A DNA stretch of 64,000 nt from assembly GCF_023101145.1 (NCBI RefSeq), contig NZ_CP073714.1, positions 186,001 through 250,000 of the forward strand, read 5' to 3'. This document shows positions 54,116 to 62,152 of the stretch, piece after piece (the first letter of the stretch is position 1; each line of letters opens with the position of its first letter). The notes below the pieces were generated by a model. It had not been told where the DNA came from. It was given only the letters and a program-made list of their open reading frames with translations, and did not search any database. The translations under genes were made by a program, and so were the position numbers. Source of the stretch: Paenibacillus pabuli (lineage in GTDB: Bacteria > Bacillota > Bacilli > Paenibacillales > Paenibacillaceae).

Positions 54116-54270
54116 GTTTAAGCCAAAACGGAGAGTGCAGAACCAATCTGAAGAAGCGAAGCGCTCGCCTTTATCCCCGGATTTCGACCAATTATAAAGT
54201 GAAATCAAAGAAATCCGGGGATAACAGCGATCGGAAGATGGTACTGCAATTGGAGTGACAGGGCTTAACC
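54116..54270 (+). repeat. Structured fold-back element, copy 2
   Basis: Ends GTTTAAGCC (54116-54124) and GGCTTAACC (54262-54270) pair, as do GCAGAACCAATCT (from 54137) and AGATGGTACTGC (to 54247). The left core 54148-54175 and right core 54220-54237 are nearly identical to copy 1. The inner stem ATCCCCGGATTTC with GAAATCCGGGGAT is a perfect 13 bp. It fills the gap before the second GH29 gene. Confidence 0.78.
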
Positions 54271-54312
54271 TGTGCGGTTTATCTTATATCCAATCCGAAG
54301 GAGATGAACGGG

Positions 54313-55725
54313 ATGAGCGAAACCAATGATACGGTGCTGGAACAGGAAGAACAGGTCGTCGAAGCCGGAGTGCACAACTTTAGCAAAGAAGAGGAATGGG
54401 TGAAGCCTGAAGATCCGTTGCTGAATGAACGCCTAGAGTGGTTCAAGGATCAGAAGCTGGGGCTGATGATGCATTGGGGTCCCTATTCCCAGCTCGGCCT
54501 TGTGGAGTCTTGGGCGCTAAGTGACGAAGATGGCGATTGGTCACGCAATGATATCGACTGGACTGACGACATGGAGCGTTTCAAGCAGGAATACTTTGAT
54601 CTCAACAAAACCTTCAATCCGATTCGCTTTCAACCTGAGGAATGGGCACAGATGGCCGCGGATAACGGGTTCAAATATTTCCTCTTCACCACCAAACATC
54701 ATGATGGTTTCTGCATGTGGGATACACATACCACCGATTATCGCATCACGGGCAAGGATACCCCTTTTCATACCCATAAGTATGCGGATATTTGCCGGGC
54801 GCTTTTTGACGCCTTTCGTGCCAAGGGACTTGGCATCTCTGCTTACTTCTCCAAAGCAGACTGGCATACGCCCTATTACTGGGCACCTGGCATGGAGCGG
54901 GGAAGCCATATGTGGCGTGGACCATCCTATGATCCGAAAGCGTATCCATGGCTGTGGGAGAAATTCGTGGAGTTCACGCATGAGCAAATTATGGAGCTGC
55001 TGACCAACTACGGGCGAATTGAATGTCTGTGGCTGGATGCAGGTTGGGTACGTGAAGGCCGTCACGGTCAGGATATCCGATTGGGCGAAGTGGTGGAGCG
55101 GGCACGTCAGACAACGCAGCCATGGCTTCTTGCAGCAGATCGCACGGTAGGTGGACCATACGAGAATATCGTGACTCCGGAACAGACCATTCCAGAGCAC
55201 CCAATGAATATTCCTTGGGAGAGCTGTATCACGGTGGGCAATTCCTTTGCGTTTGGTTTTGATGATCAATATAAATCAGCAAGACAACTGGCCCATATTC
55301 TGCTTGAGGTAGTGTCCAAGGGTGGTAATTTGGCACTGAATGTAGGGCCCCAACCGGACGGACGTCTCCCAAAAGGGGCAGTCCGAAGCATTAAAGCCCT
55401 CGGAGAATGGATCAGCACTCACGGAGAGGGAATCTATGGCACACGGATTTGCGGACCCTACTTCACAGGGGAGTGGGCCTTTACACGTAAGGAAGATCTC
55501 AACGTATCGTATGCCTTCCGTCTGTACAGAAATGAGAACGAAGCGATTCGGCCCCATGTAATCATTCCATACGTAGAAAAGGTAGAGCGAATCGAACTCG
55601 TCGGCACAGATGATGTATTGACATTCCAACGGACAGAAGATGGACTTGTTGTAGAGTTGCCACAAGCAGCTGTTACCGAAGCAGCACCTATCACACTTAC
55701 GTTCAGATTGTTCACAAACCAATAA
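54313..55725 (+). CDS. Alpha-L-fucosidase family protein (GH29), second copy
   Basis: A 470-residue GH29 enzyme of the other subtype in this locus. QKLGLMMHWGPYSQLGLVESW, KYFLFTTKHHDGFCMWDTHTTDY and the nucleophile Asp242 in IECLWLDAGWV are visible. LALNVGPQPDGRLP and a C-terminal beta domain follow. It lacks a signal peptide. It is quite different from the 48541 enzyme, so the two may cleave different linkages. ATG 54313 is chosen because AAGGAG (54298-54303) lies 9 bases upstream; ATG 54304 directly abuts it. Confidence 0.93.
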   Translation: MSETNDTVLEQEEQVVEAGVHNFSKEEEWVKPEDPLLNERLEWFKDQKLGLMMHWGPYSQLGLVESWALSDEDGDWSRNDIDWTDDMERFKQEYFDLNKTFNPIRFQPEEWAQMAADNGFKYFLFTTKHHDGFCMWDTHTTDYRITGKDTPFHTHKYADICRALFDAFRAKGLGISAYFSKADWHTPYYWAPGMERGSHMWRGPSYDPKAYPWLWEKFVEFTHEQIMELLTNYGRIECLWLDAGWVREGRHGQDIRLGEVVERARQTTQPWLLAADRTVGGPYENIVTPEQTIPEHPMNIPWESCITVGNSFAFGFDDQYKSARQLAHILLEVVSKGGNLALNVGPQPDGRLPKGAVRSIKALGEWISTHGEGIYGTRICGPYFTGEWAFTRKEDLNVSYAFRLYRNENEAIRPHVIIPYVEKVERIELVGTDDVLTFQRTEDGLVVELPQAAVTEAAPITLTFRLFTNQ

Positions 55726-55737
55726 ATCTACACTTCA

Positions 55738-55777
55738 AATCCCGGGGGACTTTTACAGTTTCCTCGGGATTTTTTTG
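55738..55777 (+). terminator. Terminator of the second GH29 gene
   Basis: AATCCCG..GG pairs with CC.CGGGATT across the loop, followed by seven T. Confidence 0.85.
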
Positions 55778-55872
55778 ATTGGTGATTTTTGCAAGATACA
55801 TAGTTTAAAGTGCCATTTTCCCTTGTCCCGCAAGGGTTTTGGGAATAAGGAGAGGTGGGAGAAAATTGCAAA

Positions 55873-55923
55873 TTGATAAAAGAACACTGCTCAAGGTACT
55901 ATCAATTTAAGAAAGCGTTACCT
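55873..55923 (+). promoter_or_regulatory. Promoter and cre box of the second importer operon
   Basis: TTGATA (55873-55878), an 18-base spacer and TACTAT (55897-55902). AAGAAAGCGTTACCT (55909-55923) fits the CcpA consensus at 12 of 15 positions and lies over the likely start site, so glucose should repress the operon. The remaining gap up to 56039 holds no gene. Confidence 0.65.
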
Positions 55924-56039
55924 GACATTATTCTTTACACGGATGGCGCTAATACAGAAAAAAGAGTGAAAGAAAAGGATGTTTAAGAGATGTAAATGTA
56001 ATGTATTATTACACTTAAGGTGTAGAAGGAGTGACGCGA

Positions 56040-57020
56040 ATGAGTCGAGCTACAGGAAGCATACCTGCACCGATGGAGCTCCAGCAAGGAAGGAATCAGG
56101 CAGAACCAAAGCGGCAGCATCCGTTCATCAAAAGCTTCAAGAAACACTGGGAGCTTTATCTGCTCGTGCTTCCTCCCTTATTGTATCTGTTGATCTTTAA
56201 GTACATTCCAATGGTTGGTGTACAGATTGCCTTCAAAGACTTCAGTGTTGTAAAAGGAATATGGGGCAGCCCATGGGTTGGACTGAAACACTTTGAAGCC
56301 TTTTTCGAATCCCCGAACTTCTGGCTGCTGATCAAAAATACGATTGGCATCAGTTTCTACTCGTTACTCGCCGGTTTTCCCATTCCGATCCTGCTTGCAC
56401 TGGCGCTGAATGAAATTCGAACGGGTTACTTTAAAAAGACCGTCCAGATGGTCACGTACGCTCCGCATTTTATCTCCACAGTCGTCATGGTATCCATTAT
56501 CATTCTGATGCTGTCACCGCATGTGGGGGTTGTAGACAAGCTATTTACCTTCCTGGGTTTCCCGATGACCAACTTTATGGGCATTCCCGAATACTTCAAA
56601 TCCATCTATGTGTGGTCGGGCGTGTGGCAAGGTATGGGCTATTCATCGATCATCTATATCGCGGCACTCGCTGGCGTTGATCCATCCCTCTATGAGGCAG
56701 CCAAGATGGACGGGGCTTCAAGACTTCGAAAAATCTGGCATATCGACTTGCCAACGCTCGTTCCGGTCACGGTGATCATGCTGATTCTAAGTTTGGGCAG
56801 CATTATGGGCGTAGGCTTTGAAAAAATATATCTGATGCAAAATCCGCTTAACACGAGCGCTTCGGAGGTCATCTCCACGTATGTGTACAAGGTCGGTCTG
56901 ATCGGGGCCAACTTCAGCTTCTCCTCGGCGGTAGGATTGTTCAACTCCGTTATCAACCTGATCCTGCTGGTTATTGTCAACGGCATTTCCCGCAAAGTAT
57001 CCCAGAACAGCTTGTGGTAA
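56040..57020 (+). CDS. Sugar ABC permease, LplB type (second system)
   Basis: A 326-residue membrane subunit with six helices. After a polar N-terminus comes LYLLVLPPLLYLLIFKYIPMVGVQIAFKDFSVVKGIWGSPWVGLKHF, and the ATPase-contact loop is YEAAKMDGASRLRKIWHIDLPTL. AAGGAG precedes ATG 56040; the in-frame ATG 56031 sits on it. First gene of the operon permease-permease-binding protein-regulator-GH3. As in the first system, no ATPase gene is present. Confidence 0.94.
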   Translation: MSRATGSIPAPMELQQGRNQAEPKRQHPFIKSFKKHWELYLLVLPPLLYLLIFKYIPMVGVQIAFKDFSVVKGIWGSPWVGLKHFEAFFESPNFWLLIKNTIGISFYSLLAGFPIPILLALALNEIRTGYFKKTVQMVTYAPHFISTVVMVSIIILMLSPHVGVVDKLFTFLGFPMTNFMGIPEYFKSIYVWSGVWQGMGYSSIIYIAALAGVDPSLYEAAKMDGASRLRKIWHIDLPTLVPVTVIMLILSLGSIMGVGFEKIYLMQNPLNTSASEVISTYVYKVGLIGANFSFSSAVGLFNSVINLILLVIVNGISRKVSQNSLW

Positions 57021-57035
57021 AGGAGGAGCTCATCC

Positions 57036-57944
57036 ATGTTCAATCTGATGAATCGTAACCGGATCAAGGACCCGCTCGGTGATCGCATTTTCATGACAAT
57101 CAACTATATCTTTCTGTTCGCCATACTGCTAACGGTGTTTTACCCGCTCTTGTATATCATCAGTTCTTCGTTCAGTTCCTCCCGTGCCGTTACATCCGGT
57201 CAGGTGTGGCTGTTCCCGGTAGACTTTAACATCAAGGCCTATATCTCCATTTTCAAAAGCCAGCAGCTCATGCTCGGGTTCTACAACACGATCATCTATA
57301 CCGTTGTAGGCACATTTATCAATGTGGCGCTCACGGTCATGCTCGCGTATCCATTATCGCGAAAGTCGTTTTATGGGCGGGGGGCCATCATTATTTTCAT
57401 GATGATCACGATGTTCTTTGATGGCGGTCTGATTCCAACCTATCTCTTGATGAAAGACCTTCATCTGCTCGATACACGCTGGGCGATGTGGCTGCCAGGG
57501 GCGCTCGCGGTGTTCCAGGTCATCGTGGCGAGAACCTTCTTCCAGTCTTCCATTCCGGAAGAGCTGGGCGAGGCCGCAGAAATGGACGGATGCCGGGATA
57601 TCCGGTATTTGATCAGTGTGGTTCTTCCGTTATCGAAGCCGATTCTGGCGGTCATGACCCTGATGTATGCCGTGGGCCACTGGAATGCGTACTTTGATGC
57701 CCTGATCTATCTTCGTTCCGAGAAGTTGTTCCCGCTGCAATATGTACTGCGTAATCTGCTGATTCTAAATGCCGCAGACCCGGCGATGTTGGCCAATACG
57801 AGTCAGCAACTGCGGGATCAGGGGTTCGAGCAGGTACTGAAATACGCGCTGATCGTAGTCGCCAGCATTCCCATTCTCATTATGTATCCGTTTGTACAGA
57901 AGCATTTTGTTAAAGGGGTCATGGTTGGCTCGCTCAAAGGATAA
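57036..57944 (+). CDS. Sugar ABC permease, YtcP/LplC type (second system)
   Basis: 302 residues with six helices. FYPLLYIISSSFSSSRAV follows helix 1, the EAA-like loop reads GEAAEMDGCRDIRYLISVVLPLSKP, and the end is KHFVKGVMVGSLKG. AGGAGG precedes ATG 57036, 15 bases after the previous gene. It pairs with the 56040 permease to import the glycan fragments handled by this locus. Confidence 0.94.
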   Translation: MFNLMNRNRIKDPLGDRIFMTINYIFLFAILLTVFYPLLYIISSSFSSSRAVTSGQVWLFPVDFNIKAYISIFKSQQLMLGFYNTIIYTVVGTFINVALTVMLAYPLSRKSFYGRGAIIIFMMITMFFDGGLIPTYLLMKDLHLLDTRWAMWLPGALAVFQVIVARTFFQSSIPEELGEAAEMDGCRDIRYLISVVLPLSKPILAVMTLMYAVGHWNAYFDALIYLRSEKLFPLQYVLRNLLILNAADPAMLANTSQQLRDQGFEQVLKYALIVVASIPILIMYPFVQKHFVKGVMVGSLKG

Positions 57945-58073
57945 TCCTCGCAATTTACACCTGCTAAGCCGCTTGAAAGGGGGTGGGGGAACACTCCGGC
58001 TTCCGGGATCGGGTTTAACATGAGCGCAGTGACTAGATTGTTATGCCGTTTACAACAAAAAGGAGGAGTCAGA

Positions 58074-59711
58074 TTGAGAAAATCTTGGATTTCAGTGTTG
58101 TTTCTGGTTTTTGCTTCGATGGCTTTGTTGTCCGCCTGCGGTTCATCCGAGGAGACGGGGACAGGGAGTGACGGTAGCGGGGAGAGCGGTGGCCCGGTAA
58201 CGATGACCTTCTTTGCCCCGCAAGGTAAAGCGTCCATGGAAGAAAATGAGTTCACCAAATTCATCGAGGACAAGTTCGATGTTACTCTCAAATGGGATCT
58301 GGCTCCGACGGATGCCTTGCAGGATCGAAGACAGCTGCTGCTGGCAAGTGGCGATTATCCCGAAGTGTTCCTTCATGGCAAGTTCACGACCTCCGATCTC
58401 CAGACATATGGCAAACAGGGCGTATTCCTTCCGTTGAATGATCTGATCAAGGAGTATGGTCCGAACCTGACCAAAATCATGGAAGAGAAGCCGTATTTCA
58501 AGGAGGCTATTACTGCACCGGATGGCAACATTTATGCACTGCCTATTTTCAATGAATGTTATCACTGCACGTATGCGCAGAAATATTGGATTAATACCGA
58601 GTGGCTCGATAATCTGGGTCTGAAAATGCCAACGACGACCGATGAGCTCTATACGGTTCTGAAGGCGTTCAAGGAACAGGATCCGAATGGCAATGGCAAA
58701 GCCGATGAGATTCCGCTCACGGGCGCACCCAACAAGTATGTGTGGAACGGGAACATTGATGCCTATCTGATGAACAGTTTTATCTATAATGATAATGATA
58801 AATATCTGATCCTGAATGATGGGAAGGTTGACTTTGCAGCGAACAAGGAAGAGTGGAAAAAGGGACTGGAGTACATGCACAAGCTGTACGCAGAGGGTCT
58901 GATTGATCCAGCTTCCTTCACACAGAACGATCAGGCGATCGGGCAGCTGGGTAACAAGGAAGGCGATGAAGTGGTCGGTTCCATTACGACAGCGTTGGTC
59001 AGTTACCTTGTAAACACATATGACAAAGATATTACCCGCCATCAGCACTGGGACATCGTGCCTCCGCTGAAAGGTCCAGATGGCGTTCAGACGACAGGCG
59101 CCACGCAAAGTGTTGGGGAGTTCGAATTCGCCATCACCAACAAAGCGACCGAAGCACAACAGATTGCCGCCATCAAAATTGTAGATTACATGTTCAGCGA
59201 AGAAGGTGCGCTGTATGCAGAATATGGACCGACAGAAGGTAAGGGCTGGAAGAAAGCAGATGCAAATGAGAAAAACATCAATGGCGAGCCTGCGAAGTAT
59301 AGTTATTATAACCTGCCGGAGCGTGACCCAAATGTTGTAGTTAACGAGAGCTGGTCACAGATTGGAGCACATGACTTGTCCAATACGTTCCGTAATCTGT
59401 TTGCAGAAGGTCAGAACCCGCTGGAAGCAGAAGGTTACGGTACCCGTCTGGCGCAAGCAACCAATGTATATGAACCTTATGCGCCAAAAGAAGTCTATCC
59501 TGCGAACGTATTTATCCGTCCTGAAGATACAGAAACCGCTGCGCAGCTCACAACTGCCGTCAAGGATTACGTCATGACCAATATGGCTCAGTTCATTATT
59601 GGCAGCAAGAACATTGACAAGGAATGGGACGCGTACGTGAAAGGCTTTGGTGGTCTGGGACTCAGCAATTACCTTGAGATCTACCAGCGTGCCATTGAGA
59701 AGAATCAATAA
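58074..59711 (+). CDS. Sugar ABC substrate-binding lipoprotein (second system)
   Basis: 545 residues with signal peptide RKSWISVLFLVFASMALLSAC, lipobox LSAC and lipid-bearing Cys22, then a Ser/Gly-rich linker (GSSEETGTGSDGSGESGG). The large LplA/YtcQ-type binding fold follows. TTG 58074 is the start, because AAAGGAGGAG lies just upstream and it gives a normal signal peptide; the ATG at 58020 has no ribosome site. Only about 25-30% of positions look alike to the 22339 protein by eye, so a different ligand is likely. It lies 130 bases after the permeases. Confidence 0.93.
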   Translation: MRKSWISVLFLVFASMALLSACGSSEETGTGSDGSGESGGPVTMTFFAPQGKASMEENEFTKFIEDKFDVTLKWDLAPTDALQDRRQLLLASGDYPEVFLHGKFTTSDLQTYGKQGVFLPLNDLIKEYGPNLTKIMEEKPYFKEAITAPDGNIYALPIFNECYHCTYAQKYWINTEWLDNLGLKMPTTTDELYTVLKAFKEQDPNGNGKADEIPLTGAPNKYVWNGNIDAYLMNSFIYNDNDKYLILNDGKVDFAANKEEWKKGLEYMHKLYAEGLIDPASFTQNDQAIGQLGNKEGDEVVGSITTALVSYLVNTYDKDITRHQHWDIVPPLKGPDGVQTTGATQSVGEFEFAITNKATEAQQIAAIKIVDYMFSEEGALYAEYGPTEGKGWKKADANEKNINGEPAKYSYYNLPERDPNVVVNESWSQIGAHDLSNTFRNLFAEGQNPLEAEGYGTRLAQATNVYEPYAPKEVYPANVFIRPEDTETAAQLTTAVKDYVMTNMAQFIIGSKNIDKEWDAYVKGFGGLGLSNYLEIYQRAIEKNQ

Positions 59712-59737
59712 AGGTTGACGGATTCATGAATGAGGCT

Positions 59738-59776
59738 GTCCCGATGTCAACACAGGAATCGGGACGGTCTTCTCCT
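59738..59776 (+). terminator. Terminator after the binding protein gene
   Basis: GTCCCGAT (59738-59745) and ATCGGGAC (59758-59765) pair, followed by a pyrimidine stretch ending in TTTT. It is probably partial, limiting expression of the regulator. Confidence 0.6.
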
Positions 59777-59885
59777 TTTGACAACCCCACTTCATCCGAT
59801 ATAATTTACTGAATATTTATGGAATTAGCGACCAGATTGGCGTGGTTGTCGTCATGCTCATAAACATTGGTGGGGGGCCTCGAAG

Positions 59886-62108
59886 ATGAATAATAGTTGG
59901 TTTAGACGTTTGCTGCTATCATATTTACCTGTTTTTTTTATCGTAACCACCATTCTGTTTATTATCTTCTTTCAGGTATTTAATGAACAAAATCGGAGAG
60001 AAGCACTCAAGGCCAATGAATTTTTGGCGTCACAGGTAACGCAATATCTGGACAATTCACTGCGGTCCATTGACTTCAAGGTGCTGCGTGATATTTTGAC
60101 GAATTCCAATCTGAAAAATTATTATTCGATAACCGGAAGTGAGGTTGTGTATGCCGGAATCCAAGCGGTCCAGGTTATTGATGAATTGAAAATAGAGTAT
60201 CCCCTGATTGATTCCATATATCTGGTGAGATACGGCGATGATACGGTATTTAGCAACGGCAAGGAGGTCCCGATCGAGGAATTCCCAGATGCAGCGTTTA
60301 TTAAAGACAGTCGTGCTGCGTCAACGCAAAAGTGGGTAGGGGCAAGATCCTTTAAGGCATTCCCGACAGAGGAAGGAAAACAGGTGATAACACTCATTCG
60401 TGGTGTCGGAAACGGCACGGGTCTAGTGGTGGTTAACGTTAATCTGGCAACTTTACAGAAGTCTATTATGCAGATGTATGATCCTGAGTTCACCTTCGTT
60501 AATATCTTTAATCGCTCGGGCGGCATTCTGTGGGATGGAGATATGCAGGCTCAGACTACAGCGATTGCCCCAAAAACTGCCTCAGGTGAAGTGTTCTCTG
60601 AATTTACATCCAGTTATAGTGGCTGGAAGGTGCAAACGGGTCTGAGCAATGGCAAGATTGTCAAATTCGCCCTGAAATTTTATAATATCTGGTTTGTTTT
60701 TGCTGTTGCAGTGGTCCTGATTGGTGTGGTGTGGGTGATCTATGTGACAAGGAGAAATTATAAGCCCATCCAGCAGATTGTCACGTTGATTGAGACGGTC
60801 GCTTCGCAGAAACAGCCGGGCGTGGGTTATACGAAGGATAACGAGTTCCGTTTTATCCAGACCACGCTGGAGCGAATGATTGATCAAACCAAGCAGTATC
60901 AGGAAGAGCATGAAGAGAATCTGATTTTGCAGAAGAAATATTTCTTCCAGGAACTGTTGGAGGGCACACGGGACTTCACTGGCAGTGAGCTGACAGCGGA
61001 GATGAGCAGGTTCAAGCTGCCGCAGTTAGAGGATCGATGGGCTGTAATTGTGGTGGAGATTGATCAGTATTCCCGGTTTATAGAGGAGTATCACAGTCAG
61101 GATCAATCCCTTCTGAAATTTGTGCTATCCAGCATCTTGCAGGAAAGTGCTAGACATGAGGGGACTGAAGTATGGGCAGAGTGGATATCGGATCAGCGTC
61201 TGTATGCGATTGTCTGGATTCCCGAAATGGAGAAGGGTGAGGAAATCGAGCAGAGACTACTTTCCGGTTATCTGGATAGGGTTGGGCAATATTTGAACTT
61301 CACCGTAACCCTTGGTATTGGGAGAGTGGCAGTGGATGTTCGCGGTCTGAGAGCTTCGTTGAAGGAGGCTGTACATGCCCTGGAGTACAAGGCAGTGCTC
61401 GGCATGAACCGAATCATCCCATGCGGGGAGGTACCGAATTCAACTAATGATGTGTATGAATTCCTGAAGACGATCTCTTTGCTGGTGCAGGCGATGCGAT
61501 TGTCAGACGATGTCTGGGAAAAGCATTTTGACCGCTTGTTTGAACAAATCCGTGAGTCGGTACTTTCTCGCCAGGAGATTATGAATACGATCCAGTTGCT
61601 GTTCCAGCATTATAACCGGGAGTTCGCTGAACTTCCGCAGGAGTATCAGGAGCGATGGGCTTTAATATTTACGCCACTTCTCCCCCGATTGGAAGGTTGG
61701 GAGACGTTGGATGAATTGCGTGCGTTATGTTGGGAAGGTTTCCGTGAATTGGCTGCACAGATGCAGACACTGCGTTGCTCCAGAAAACACAGATCGCATA
61801 TTCTTGAAATTCGCAAGTATATTGAACAGAACTACAACAATCCCGAGCTGTCGCTGAATTATCTAAGTGATTTATTCGATATTAATCCGAAATATTTAAG
61901 CAAGTTGTTCAAGGACGAAATTGGCGAGAAGTTCGTGGATCTTCTGATTAGTCACCGTATAGAGAAGGCCAAGCAGCTCATGCTCGAGACAGATAAAGCC
62001 ATTCAGGAGATCAGCGAGGAAGTCGGATATACGAATTACAATTCCTTCAATCGGGCGTTCAAGAACGTGGTGGGTGTAGCGCCTAGCGATTACCGGAAAG
62101 CCATTTGA
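59886..62108 (+). CDS. Membrane-bound AraC-family regulator (second)
   Basis: A 740-residue protein with the same plan as the 25898 regulator: membrane helix about 9-31, extracytoplasmic sensing region, second helix about 268-290 (IWFVFAVAVVLIGVVWVIYV), and a cytoplasmic linker. The C-terminal AraC domain (about 640-740) has two helix-turn-helix motifs, LNYLSDLFDINPKYLSKLFKDE and IQEISEEVGYTNYNSFNRAFKN. GGGGGG precedes ATG 59886. It presumably activates the importer and hydrolase genes of this locus on sensing the glycan fragment outside. Confidence 0.93.
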   Translation: MNNSWFRRLLLSYLPVFFIVTTILFIIFFQVFNEQNRREALKANEFLASQVTQYLDNSLRSIDFKVLRDILTNSNLKNYYSITGSEVVYAGIQAVQVIDELKIEYPLIDSIYLVRYGDDTVFSNGKEVPIEEFPDAAFIKDSRAASTQKWVGARSFKAFPTEEGKQVITLIRGVGNGTGLVVVNVNLATLQKSIMQMYDPEFTFVNIFNRSGGILWDGDMQAQTTAIAPKTASGEVFSEFTSSYSGWKVQTGLSNGKIVKFALKFYNIWFVFAVAVVLIGVVWVIYVTRRNYKPIQQIVTLIETVASQKQPGVGYTKDNEFRFIQTTLERMIDQTKQYQEEHEENLILQKKYFFQELLEGTRDFTGSELTAEMSRFKLPQLEDRWAVIVVEIDQYSRFIEEYHSQDQSLLKFVLSSILQESARHEGTEVWAEWISDQRLYAIVWIPEMEKGEEIEQRLLSGYLDRVGQYLNFTVTLGIGRVAVDVRGLRASLKEAVHALEYKAVLGMNRIIPCGEVPNSTNDVYEFLKTISLLVQAMRLSDDVWEKHFDRLFEQIRESVLSRQEIMNTIQLLFQHYNREFAELPQEYQERWALIFTPLLPRLEGWETLDELRALCWEGFRELAAQMQTLRCSRKHRSHILEIRKYIEQNYNNPELSLNYLSDLFDINPKYLSKLFKDEIGEKFVDLLISHRIEKAKQLMLETDKAIQEISEEVGYTNYNSFNRAFKNVVGVAPSDYRKAI

Positions 62109-62152
62109 GCCCATACACCAAATCAAGCCTAACTCATAAGGAGAATGTGCAT

